Shown piece by piece: positions 44,379 through 57,600 of a stretch of DNA of 64,000 nt; positions within the stretch are counted from its first letter, which is position 1, and every line of letters begins with the position of its first letter. Below the pieces are notes generated by a model, which had not been told where the DNA came from, did no database searches, and worked only from the letters and a program-made list of their open reading frames with translations. A program made the translations under genes and the position numbers. Origin of the DNA: Spongilla lacustris (taxonomy: Eukaryota; Porifera; Demospongiae; Spongillida; Spongillidae); the NCBI GenBank assembly GCA_949361645.1, contig OX442434.1, forward strand, positions 3,722,788 through 3,786,787, given 5' to 3'.

Positions 44379-47300
44379 GCTATACATGGAGTGAAGCTTC
44401 ATGCGCATTGCTATACATGGAGTGAAGATTGATGCTCATTCCTATACATTGCGCATGTAGCTTTATGCTCAATGCTATACAAGGACAGAAGGACAGAAGC
44501 TATTTGCTCATTGCTATACTTGGAGAGAAGCATTATGCTCGTTACTATAGATGGAATGAAGCATTCTCTCATTGTTACACATGGAGTGAGGCATTATGCA
44601 CATTCACTTACATGGAATGAAATTGATGCTCATTGCTATACCTGGTGTGAAGGAGTGAAGTGAAGCGATATGTTCATTGCTGTACATGGAGTGAAGCATT
44701 ATGCTCATTTCTATACATGGAGTGAAGCTTTATGCTCATTGCTGTACATGGAGTGAAGCTTTATGCTCATTGCCATTAATGCATTTTGCTCATTGCTATA
44801 CATGGAGTGAAGCTTTAAGCTCAATTCTATACAAGGTGTGAAGCTATATGCTCATTGCTATACATGTAGTGAAGCTTTAAGCTCATTACTATACATGGAG
44901 TGAAGCTTTATGCCCATTGCTATTGATTGAGTGAAGCTTTCTCTCATTGTTACACATGGAGTGAGGCAAAATGCTCATTCCTTTACATGGAGTGAAATTT
45001 AATGCTCATTGCTATACATTTAGTGAAGCTTTATGCGCATTGCGATACATGGAGTGGATATACATGGAGTGAAGCTATGTGCTCGTTGGTTTACATGGAA
45101 TGAAGCTTCATGCTCAATGCTATACTAGAAGTGATGCTTTATGCTCATACCTATACATCGAGTGTAGCTCTATCTCAATGCTATTCAAGAGGGAAAGCTT
45201 TATGCTCATTGATATACATGGATTGAAGCTTTACGCTCATTGTTATACATGAATTGACGCATTATGCTCATTGCTATACACGGTGTTAAGCTTCATGCTC
45301 AATAATATACATAGATTGAAGCTTTATGCTCATTGCAACGCATGGAGTGAAGCTTTACGCTCAATCCTATACATGGAAAGAGGCTTTGTGCTCATTGCTA
45401 TAAATGGAGTGAAGCTTTATGCTCAATACTACACATGGAATGAAGCTTTATGCTCAATGCTAAACGAGGAGTGAAGCTTTATGCTCATTGCTATGCATGA
45501 ATTGAGGCGTTATGCTCATTGCTATACATGATGTGAAGCATTAGGCTCTATGCTATACAAGGAGTGAAGCTATATGCTCATTGCTTTATATGGAGTGAAG
45601 CTGTATGCTCAATGCTATACAAGGGGGATAGTTTATGCTCATTGCTATACATGGATTGAAGCTTTATGCTCAATTTTATTCATGAACTGAAGCTTTATGC
45701 TCATTGCTATACATGGAGTCTAGCTTTATGACCATTGCTACACATGGAGTTGATACACATGGAGTGAAACTATATACTTAATGCTTCACATGGAGTGAAG
45801 CTTTATGCTCAATGCTATACAAGTAGAGAAGCTATTTGCTCATTGCTATACTTGGAGAGAAGCATTATGCTCGTTACTATACATAGAGTGAAGCTTTTTG
45901 CCCATTGCTATACTTGGAGGGAAGCATTCTCTCATTGTTACACATTGAGTGAGGCATTATGCACATGCACTTACATGGAATGAAATTGATGCTCATTGCT
46001 ATACCTGGTGTGAAGCTTTATGCTCATACCTATACATGGAGTGAAGCTTTATGCTTAATGCTATACAAGGGGGAAAGTATTTGCTCATCTTTACATCGAT
46101 TGAAGCTTTATGCTCATTTTTATACATGAATTGAAGCTTTATGCTTATTGTTATACATGGTGTAGAGCTTTATGCTCATTATTATACATGGAGTGAAGCT
46201 ATATGCTCATTGCTACGCATGGAGTTAAGCTTTACGCTCTATCCAGTACATAGAGAGAAGCTTAGAGCTCATTGCCATAAATGGAGTGAAGTAATATGTT
46301 CATTGCTATACATGGAGAGAAGCTTTATGCTCAATCCTATGCAAGGAGTGAAGCGATACGTTCATTGCTGTACATGGAGTGAAGCATTATGCTCATTTCT
46401 ATACATGGAGTGAAGCTGTATGCTCATTGCTATACATGGAGTGAAGCTTTATGCTCATTGCCATTAATGCGTTTTGCTCATTGCTATACATGGAGTGAAG
46501 CTTTAAGCTCAATTCTATACAAGGTGTGAAGCTATATGCTCATTGCTATACATGTAGTGAAGCTTTAAGCTCATTACTATACATGGAGTAAAGCCTTATG
46601 CCCATTGCTATAGATTGAGTGAAGCTTTCTCTCATTGTTACACATGGAGTGAGGCGTTATGCTCATTCATTTACATGGAGTGAAATTTAATGCTCATTGC
46701 TATACATTTAGTGAAGCTTTATGCGCATTTCTATCCATGAAGTGGATATACATGAAGTGAAGCTATATGCTCGTTGGTTTACATGGAGTGAAGCTTCATG
46801 CTCAATGTTATTCATGAACTGAAGCTTTATGCTGATTGTTATACATGGAGTGTAGCTTTATGACCATTGCTATACATGGAGTTGATACACATGGAGTGAT
46901 GCTATATGCTTAATGCTATACATGGAGTGTAGCTTTATGCTCAATGCTATACAAGGACAGAAGCTATTTGCTCATTGCTATACTTGGAGAGAAGCATTAT
47001 GCTCGTTACTATACATGGAATGAAGCATTCTCTCATTGTTACACATGGAGTGAGGCATTATGCACATTCACTTACATGGAATGAAATTGATGCTCATTGC
47101 TATACCTGGTGTGAAGGAGTGAAGTGAAGCGATATGTTCATTGCTGTACATGGAGTGAAGCATTATGCTCATTTCTATACATGGAGTGAAGCTTTATGCT
47201 CATTGCTGTACATGGAGTGAAGCTTTAAGCTCAATTCTATACAAGGTGTGAAGCTATATGCTCATTGCTATACATGTAGTGAAGCTTTAAGCTCATTACT

Positions 47301-50300
47301 ATACATGGAGTGAAGCTTTATGCCCATTGCTATTGATTGAGTGAAGCTTTCTCTCATTGTTACACATGGAGTGAGGCAAAATGCTCATTCCTTTACATGG
47401 AGTGAAATTTAATGCTCATTGCTATCATTTAGTGAAGCTTTATGCGCATTGCGATACATGGAGTGGATATACATGGAGTGAAGCTATGTGCTCGTTGGTT
47501 TACATGGAATGAAGCTTCATGCTCAATGCTATACTAGAAGTGATGCTTTATGCTCATACCTATACATCGAGTGTAGCTCTATCTCAATGCTATTCAAGAG
47601 GGAAAGCTTTATGCTCATTGATATACATGGATTGAAGCTTTACGCTCATTGTTATACATGAATTGACGCATTATGCTCATTGCTATACACGGTGTTAAGC
47701 TTCATGCTCAATAATATACATAGATTGAAGCTTTATGCTCATTGCAACGCATGGAGTGAAGCTTTACGCTCAATCCTATACATGGAGTGATGCTTTGTGC
47801 TCATTGCTATAAATGGAGTGAAGCTTTACGCTCAATACTACACATGGAATGAAGCTTTATGCTCAATGCTACACAAGGAGTGAAGCTTTCTGCTCAATGC
47901 TATACATGAATTGAAGCGTTATACTAGCTCATTGCTATACATGATGTGAAGCGTTATGCTCATTGCTATACATGGAGTGAAGCTTTAGGCTCTATATTAT
48001 ACAAGGAGTGAAGCGATATACTCATTGCTATACATGTAGTGAAGCTCTAAGCTCATTCCTATATTATTGCGCTCATTGTTATACATGGAGTGAAGCTTTA
48101 TGCTCATTGCTACACAAGCTTTATGCTCAATGCTTTACAAGGAGTGAAGCTATATGCTCATTGCTATACAAGGAGTGAAGCGATATGTTCATTGCTGTAC
48201 ATGGAGTGAAGCTTTATGCTCAATGCTTTACAGGGAGTGAAGCTATACGCTCATTGCTATACAAGCAGTGAAGCGATATGTTCATTGCTGTACATGGAGG
48301 GAAGCATTATGCTCATTTCTATACATGGAGTGACGCTTTATGCTCATTACTATACAAGGAGTGAAGCTATATGCTCATTGTTATACATTGAGTGATGCTT
48401 TATGCTCATTGCTAGACATGGATTGAAGCTTCATTCTCATTGTTATACATGAAATGAAACGATATGCTCATTGCTATACATGGAGTGAAGCTTTATGCTC
48501 AATGCTATACAAGGAGTGAAGCTTTGTGCTCATTGCTGCGCATGGAGTGAAGCTTTACGCTCTATCCTGTACATGGAGTGAAGCCATATCCTCATTGCTA
48601 TACATCGAGTGAAGCTTTATGCTCATTGCTATAAATAGAGTGAAGTAATTTGCTCATTGCTGTTACAGACATGGAGTGAAGCTTTATGCTCAATTCTATG
48701 CATGAAGTGAAGCTTTGTGCTCATTGCTATACATGGAGTGACGCTTTATGCTTAATGCTATACAAGGAGTGATGCTATATGCTCATTGCTATACATTGAG
48801 TGATGCTTTATGCTCATTCCTATACATGGAGTGAAGCTTTATGTTTATTGCGATACAAGGAGTGAAGTATTATGCTCTTTACTATACATGGATTAAAGTT
48901 TTATGCTCATTCCTATACATGGAGTGAAGCTTTGCGCTCATTGTTATACATGGAGTGAAGCATTAAGCTCATTGCTATACATGGAGAGAAGCTATATGCT
49001 CAATGCTACACAAGGAGTGTAGCTATATGCTCATTGCTATACAAGGAGTGAAGCTAAATGTTCATTGCTGTACATGGAATGAAGCATTATGCTCATTTCT
49101 ATACATGGAGTGAAGCGTTGTGCTCATTGCTATACATGGAGTGACGCTTTATGCTCAATGCAATACAAGGAGTGATGCTATATGCCCATTGCTATACATT
49201 GAGTGATGCTTTATGCTCATTCCTATACATGGAGTGAAGCTTTATGTTTAATGCGATATTAGGAGTGAAGTATTATGCTCTTTACTATACATGGAGTGAA
49301 GTTTTATGTTCATTCCCATACATGGAGTGAAGCTTTGCGCTCATTGTTATACATGGAGTGAAGCTTTAAGCTCATTACTTTACATGGAGTGAAGCTATAT
49401 GCTCAATGCTACACAAGGAGTATAGCTATATGCTCATTACTATACAAGGAGTGAAGCTATATGTTCATTGCTGAACATGGAGGGAAGCATTATGCTCATT
49501 TCTATACATGGAGTGAAGCTTTGTGTTCATTGCTATAAATTGAGTTAAGATTTATGCTCATTACTATATATTGAGTGCGTCGTTATGATCATTGCTACAC
49601 AAGGAGTGAGGCTGTTTGCTCGTTGGTTTAAACAGAGTGAAGTAATACACTCATTGCTGTACATGGAATGAAGCATTATGCTCATTTCTATACATGGAGT
49701 GAAGCGTTGTGCTCATTGCTATACTATACATGGAGTGAAGCTTTAAGCTCATTGCTATACATGGAGTGAAGACATATGCTCAATGCTACACAAGGAGTGA
49801 TGCTATTTGCTCGTCGCTATGCAACGAGTGAAGCTATATGTTCATTGCTGTACATGGAGTGAAGCACTATGCTCATTTCTATACATGGAGTGACGTTTTG
49901 TGTTCATTGCTATAAATGGAGTTAAGATTTATGCTCATTATTATACATGGAGTGAGTCTTTATGATCATTGCTTCACAAGTAGTGAGGCTGTTTGCTCGT
50001 TGCTTTAATCGGAGCGAAGTAATGCTATACAAGGAGTGAAGCTTTCTGCTCATTGCTGCGCATGGAGTGAAGCTTTACGCTCTGTCTTGTACATGGAGTG
50101 AAGCTATATCCTCATTGCTATACATCGAGTGAAGCTTTATGCTCAGTGCTATAAATGGAGTGAAGTAATATACTCATTGCTGTTACAGACATGGAGTGAA
50201 GCTTTATGCTCAATTCTATGCATGAAGTGAAGCTTTGTGCTCATTGCTATACATGGAGTGACGCTTTATGCTCAATGCTATACAAGGAGTGATGCTATAT

Positions 50301-51700
50301 GCTCATTGCTATACATTGAGTGATGCTTTATGCTCATTCCTAAAAATGGAGTGAAGCTTTATGTTTAAAGCGATACAAGGAGTGAAGTATTATGCTCTTT
50401 ACTATACATGAATTAAAGTTTTATGCTCATTCCTATACATGGAGTGAAGCTTTGCGCTCATTGTTATACATGGAGTGAAGCTTTAAGCTCATTGCTATAC
50501 ATGGATTGAAGCTTCATGCTCATTGTTATGCATGAATTGAAGCCTTATGCTCATTGCTATACATGGTGTAAAGCTTTACGCTGATTACTATACATGGAGT
50601 GAAGCTTTGTGCTCATTGCTACGCATGGAGTGAAGCTTTACGCTCTATCCTGTTCATGGAGTGAAGCTTTGTGCTCATTGCTATAAATAGAGTGAAGTAA
50701 TATGCTCATTGCTATACATGGAGTGAATCTTTATGCTCATTTCTATGCATGAAGTGAAGCTTTATGCTCATTGCTATACATGGAGTGAAGCTTTATGCTC
50801 AATGCTATACAAGGAGTGAAGCTTTATGCTCATTGCTTCGCATGGAGTGAAGCTTTACGCTCTATCCTGTACTTGGAGTGAAGCTATATCCTCATTGCTA
50901 TACATCGAGTGAAGCTTTATGCTCATTGCTATAAATGGAGTGAAGTAATATGCTCATTGCTTTACATGGAGTGAAGCTTTATGCTCAATTCTACACATGA
51001 AGTGAAGCTTTGTGCTCATTGCTATACATGGAGTGAAGCTTTATGCCCATTGCTATACATTGATCGAAGCTAAATGCTCAATGTTATACAAGCAGTGCAG
51101 CTATATGCTCATTGCTATACAAGGAGTGAAGCTTTATGCTCAATGCTATACAAGGGGAAAATTTTAAGCTCATTGCATTATATGGATTGAAGCTTTATGC
51201 TCATTGTTATACATGAATTGAAGCTTTAAGCTCATTGTTATGCATGGAGTGAAGCTTTACGCTCTATCCTGTACATGGAGTGAAGCTTTGTGATCATTGC
51301 TATAATTGGAGTGATGTAATATGCTCATTGCTATACATGGAGTGAAGCTTTGTGCTCAATCCTATACAAGGAGTGAAGTGATATGTTCATTGCTGTATGT
51401 GGAGTGAAGCAGAAGATATGTGCTCATTGCTATACATGGAGTGAAGCTATATGCTCATTGCTACACATGAAGTGAAGCGTTATGCTCATTGCTATACATG
51501 GAGTGAAGCTTTAGGCTCAATGCTATACAAGTAGTGAAGCTATTTACATGTAGTTAAGCTTTAAGCTCTTTACCGTACATGGAGTGAAGTTTAATGCCCA
51601 TTGGTATAATTGGAGTGAAGCTTTTTCTCATTGTTCCACATGGAGTGAGGCTATATGCTCAATGATTTACATGGAGTGAAAATATATGCGCATATAATTA

Positions 51701-53660
51701 TTCCCATATTGGCCAAGCAGAATGTCTGAGTGTATTAGATTTAATTTAGCATTGAATGGTTTATGATAAACCATGTTAAACGATAAGTGTTGTTTCTACA
51801 ATGAGATATTCACAATACATGTAGTTTCATTAAAATCATAATAAAGACTTTTAATAATTTAACAATTACTAGTTAGTAAATCTAGTCCCATATGGGGAGA
51901 ATGTCTGAGTGTATTAGATATAATTTAACATTGAATTGTTTATGATAAACCATGTTAAACGATAAGTGTTGTTTCTACAATGAGATATTCACAATTCATG
52001 TAGTTTCATTAAAATCATAATAACGACTTTTAATTATCAAACCTTTACTAGTCAGTAAATCTAGTCCTATTCGGGGAGTTTGTCTGAGTGTATTAGATTC
52101 AATTTACCATTGAATAGTTTATGATAAACCACGCTAAACCATAAGTGTTATTTCCACACTGAGATAATCACAATAGGTATACTATCTTTAAAATCATAAT
52201 AAGTACATTTAGTAATTAAACTATAACTACTTAGTAAGTCTAGATACATATGGATAGTATGTCTGATTGTATTAGATTTAATTCATGATTGAATGGTTAA
52301 TGATAAACCATGTTAAACCATAAGTGTTATTTCCACAATGAGATATTCACAATAGGTATACTATCATTGTAATCATCATAACGACTTTTAATAGTTAAAC
52401 CATTATTAGTTAGTAAATCATGATACATATGGATAGTATATCTGATGTATTAGATTCAATTTAACATTGAATGGTTTATGATAAACCATGTTAAATCATA
52501 AGTGTTATTTCTACACTGAGATATTCACAATAGGTATAATATCATTAAAATCATAATAACGACTTCTAATAGTTAAACCATTACTAGTTAGTAAAGTTAG
52601 ATACATATGGATAGTATGTCTAAGTGTATTAGATTTTATTTACCATTGTATGGTTTATGATAAACCTTGTTAAAACATAAGTGTTATTTCCACTCTGAGA
52701 TAATCACAATAAGTATACAATCATTAAAATCATAATAACAACTTTTTAAAGTTAAACCATTACTAGTTAGTAAATGATACATGAGGATAGTTTGTCTGAG
52801 AGTATTAGATTTTATTAACCATTGAATGGTTTATGATAAACCATATTAAACCACAAGTGTTATTCCCACACTGAGATATTCACAATAGGTATACTATCAT
52901 TAAAATCATTATAACGACTTTTAAAAGTTAAACCATTACTAGTTAGTAATTCAAGATACATATGGATAGTATATCTGATGTATTAGATTCAATTTACCAT
53001 TGAATGGTTTATGATAAACCATGTTAAATCATAAGTGTTATTTCCACTCTGAGATATTCACAATAGGTATACTATCATTAAAATCATAATAACGACTTTT
53101 AATAGTTAAACCACAGTAATTCTAGATACATATGGATAGTATGTCTGAGTGTATTAGATTTAATTTACCATTGAATGGTTTATGATAAACCATGTTAAAC
53201 CATAAGTGTTATTTCCACACTGAGATATTCACAATAGGTATACTATCATTGAAATCATAATAACGACTTTTAATAGTTAAACCATTACTAGTTAGTTAAT
53301 CTAGATACATATGGATAGTATGTGTGAGTGTATTAGATTTAATTAACCATTGAATGGTTTATGATAAACCATGTTAAACCATAAGTGTTATTTCCACACT
53401 GAGATATTCACAATAGGTATACTATCATTAAAATCATAATAACGACTTTTAATAGTTAAACCATAGTTAATCTAGATACATATGGATAGCATGTCTGAGT
53501 GTATTAGATTTAATTTACCATTGAATGGTTTATGATAAACCATGTTAAACCATGCGTTATTTCCACACTGAGATATTCACAATAGGTATACTATCATTAA
53601 AATCATAATAATGGCTGTTAACAGTTAAACCATTCCTATTTAGTTAATCTAGATACATAT
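51701..53660 (-). repeat. AT-rich 179-bp satellite, inverted, subfamily C
   Basis: About eleven monomers in reverse orientation, read as AGTGTATTAGATTTAATTTA, CCATTGAATGGTTTATGATA, AACCATGTTAAACCATAAGT, ACTGAGATATTCACAATAGG and TAGATACATATGGATAGTAT. This is the complement of the subfamily found at 22001-24903. The first two units are a diverged type with TCCCATATGGGGAGAATGTC. A few units are shortened (near 53110 and 53460). The block stops at AGATACATAT, where the orientation reverses without any intervening element. Confidence 0.9.
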
Positions 53661-54690
53661 CTCATTGTAGAAACAACACTTATGGATTAACATGCATTAT
53701 CATAAAATATTCAATGGTAAATTAAATCTATTTCCCTCAGACATACTCCCCATATGGGACTAATTATATTAACTAGTAATGGTTTAATAATTCTATACTG
53801 TTGTCATGATTTCAATGCTACTACATGTATTGTGAATATCTCATTGTAGAAACAACACTTATGGTTTAACATGGTTAATCGTAAACCATTCAAAGGTAAA
53901 TTAAATCTAACACACTCAGACATACTATTCATATAGTACTAGATTTAATAACTAGTAAAACCGTAACAATCATAAGTCGTTATGATGACTTTAATGATAC
54001 TACATGTATTGTGAATATCTCATTGTAGAAACAACACTTATGGTTTATTATAAACGATTCAATGGTAAATTAAATCTAATACACTCAGACATACTCCCCA
54101 TATGGGACTAGATTTACTAATTAGTAATGCTATAATTATCAAAAGTAGTTATTATGATTTTAATCATAGTACAAGTAATGTGAATATCTCAGTGTAGAAA
54201 CAACACTTATGGTTTAACATGGTTTATCATAAACCAGTCAATGGTAAATTAAATCTAACACACTCAGACATACTATCCATATAGGACTAGATTTACTAAC
54301 TAGTAGTACCGTAACAATTATAAGTCGTTATGATGATTTTAATGATACTACATGTATTGTGAATATCTCATTGTAGAAACAACAGATGTGGTTTAACATG
54401 GTTTATCATAAACCATTCAATGGTAAATTAAATCTAACACACTCAGACATACTCTCCATATGGGACTAGATTTATTAACTAGTAATGGTTTAACTATTAG
54501 GAGTCTTTATTATGATTTTTATGATAGTATACCTATTGTGAATATCTCAGTGTAGAAATAACACTTATGGTTTAGCATGGTTTATCATAAACCATTCAAT
54601 GGTAAATTGAATCTAATACACTCAGACACACTATCTATATGTATCTAGATTTACTAACTAGTAATGGTTTAATTATTAAAAGTCTTTACG
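53661..54690 (+). repeat. AT-rich 179-bp satellite, forward, subfamily D with C-like units
   Basis: Five to six forward monomers with CTCATTGTAGAAACAACACT, TACTACATGTATTGTGAATA and CATATGGGACTAGATTTA, a variant also seen in reverse in the first units of the preceding inverted block. The last unit, near 54540, is of the C type (CTATTGTGAATATCTCAGTG). Thus subfamily D occurs on both sides of the inverted block in opposite orientations. Confidence 0.82.
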
Positions 54691-57600
54691 ATGATTTTAA
54701 TGATACTACAAGCATTGTGAATATCTCAGTTTAGAAAGTAACACTTATGGTTTAATATGGTTTATCATAAACTATTGAATGGTAGATTAAATCTAAAACC
54801 TTTAAACATATTACCTTTATAGATCTAGATTTACTATCTAGTAATGGTTTAATTATTCAAAGTTTTTATCATACGATAATACATGCATTGTGAATATCTC
54901 AGTTTAGAAATAACGCTTATGTATTAAAATGGATATCATACTCCATGATGACGTTAGATTAAATGTGAAACGATTAAACATACTATCCATATAGATCTAG
55001 ATTTACTAACTACTAATGTTTTAATTATTAAAAGTCTTTATCATGATTTTAATGATAATACATGCATTGTGAATATCTCAGTTTAGAAAAAACACTTATG
55101 TATTAAAATGGTTATCATACTCCATGATGACGTAATATTATTTTTGAAACTTTTAAACATACCATCCATATAGATCTAGATTTACTAACTAGTAATGGTT
55201 TCATTATTAAAAGTCTTTATCATGATTTTAATGATACTACACGCATTGTGAATATCTCAGTTTAGAAGTAACACTTATGGTTTAATATGGTTTATCTGAA
55301 ACCATTGAATGGTAGATTAAATCTAAAACCTTTAAACATACTATCCATATAGATCTAGATTTACTAACTAGTAATGGTTTAATTATTCAAAGTCTTTATC
55401 ATGATTTTAATGATAATACATGCATTGTGAATATCTCAGTTTAGAAGTAACACTTATGGTTTAATATGGTTTATCTTAAACCATTGAATGGTAGATTAAA
55501 TCTAAAACCTTTAAACATACTATCCATATAGATCTAGATTTACTAACTAGTATTGGTTTAATTATTAAAAGTCTTTATCATGATTTAAATGATACTACAT
55601 GCATTGTGAATATCTCAGTTTAGAAGTAACACTTATGGTTTAATATGGTTTATCATATACCATTGAATGGTAGATTAAATCTAAAACCTTTAAGCATATT
55701 ATCTTTACAGATCTAGATTTACTATCTAGTAATGGTTTAATTATTCAAAGTCTTTATCATGATTTTAATGATAATACATGCATTGTGAATATCTCAGTTT
55801 AGAAATATCACTTATGTATTAAAATGGATATCATACTCCATGATGACGTAATATTGATTTTGAAACCTTTAAACGTACTATCCGTATAGATCTAGATTTA
55901 CTAACTAGTAATGGTTTAAATATTAAAAGTCTTTATCATGATTTTAATGATAATACATGCATTGTGAATATCTAAATTTAGAAATAACACTTATGTATTA
56001 AAATGGATATCATACTCCATGATGACGTAATATTAATTTTGAAACCTTTAAACATACTTTCCATATAGATCTAGATTTACTAACTAGTATTGGTTTAATT
56101 ATTAAAAGTCTTTATTATGATTTTAATGATACTACATGCATTGTGAATATCTCAGTTTAGAAGTAACACTTATGGTTTAATATGGTTTATCATATACCAT
56201 TGAATGGTAGATTAAATCTAAAACCTTTAAGCATATTATCTTTACAGATCTAGATTTACTATCTAGTAATGGTTTAATTATTCAAAGTCTTTATCATGAT
56301 TTTAATGATAATACATGCATTTTGAATATCTCAGTTTAGAAATAACACTTATGTATTAAAATGGATATCATACTCCATGATGACGTAATATTGATTTTGA
56401 AACCTTTAAACGTACTATCCATATAGATCTAGATTTACTAACTAGTAATGGTTTAAATATTAAAAGTCTTTATCATGATTTTAAAGATAATACATGCATT
56501 GTGAATATCTCAGTTTAGAAATAACACTTATGTATTAAAATGGATATGATACTCCATGATGAGGTAATATTGATTTTGAAACATTTAAACGTACTATCCA
56601 TATAGATCTAGAATTACTAACTAGTAATGGTTTAAATATTAAAAGTCTTTATCATGATTTTAATGATAATACATGCATTGTGAATATCCCAGTTTAGAAA
56701 TAACACTTATGTATTAAAATGGATATCATACTCCATGATGACGTCACATTAAATGTGAAACTTTTAAACATACTATCCATATAGATCTAGATTTACTAAC
56801 TAGTATTGGTTTAATTATTAAAAGTATTTATCATGATTTAAATTATACTACATGCATTGTGAATATCTCAGTTTAGAAGTAACACTTATGGTTTAATATG
56901 GTTTATCATATACCATTGAATGGTAGATTAAATCTGAAACCTTTAAGCATACTATCTTTACAGATATAGATTTACTATCTAGTAATGGTTTAATTATTCA
57001 AAGTCTTTATCATGATTTTAATGATAATACATGCATTGTGAAAAATGGATATCATACTCCATGATGACGTAATATTAATTTTGAAACCTTTAAACATACT
57101 TTCCATATAGATCTAGATTTTCTAACTAGTAATGGTTTAATTATTAAAAGTCTTTATCATGATTTTAATGATAATACATGCATTGTCAGTTTAGAAATAA
57201 CACTTATGTATTAAAATGGATATCATACTCCATGATGACGTAATATTAATTTTGAAACTTTTAAACATACTATCCATATAGATCTAGATTTACTAACTAG
57301 TAATGGTTTAATTATTAAAAGTCTTTATCATGATTTTAATGATAATACATGCATTGTGAATATTTCAGTTTAGAAGTAACACTTATGGTTTTATATGGTT
57401 TATCTTAAACCATTGAATGGTAGATTAAATCTAAAACCTTTGAACATACTACCCATATAGATCTAGATTTACTAACTAGTAATGGTTTAATTATTAAATG
57501 TCTTTATCATGATTTTAATTATACTACATGCATTGTGAATATCTCAGTTTAGAAGTAACACTTATGATTTATTATGGTTTATCATATACCATTGAATGGT

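Larger units (their letters stand above)
41026..51700 (+). repeat. 31-bp satellite array, right part
   Basis: Same 31-bp unit as before the insertion. This half shows more higher-order structure: a 467-bp tandem duplication (43094-44027), a 124-bp four-unit repeat near 44131-44378, a duplicated block of about 2.4 kb (44478 onward against 46940 onward), and a duplication at 1,520-bp offset marked by CATTGCTGTTACAGACATGG (48661 and 50181). Short open frames such as 45271-45474 or 46141-46413 are period-31-codon satellite translations, not genes. The array degenerates after 51540 and ends near 51700. Confidence 0.92.

Noticed and set aside
28358..46413. Many 60-92-codon open frames on the plus strand with similar proteins (LYAHCYTWSEALCSLLYME type)
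   Set aside because: They have an exact 31-residue (93-bp) period, the product of three 31-bp satellite units. They exist only where the TGA in GAGTGAAG is mutated, and show no start or codon signal.
27876..51700. CRISPR-like impression of about 30-bp repeats
   Set aside because: Units are contiguous with no unique spacers, and the surrounding sequence is eukaryotic retroelement and satellite DNA.
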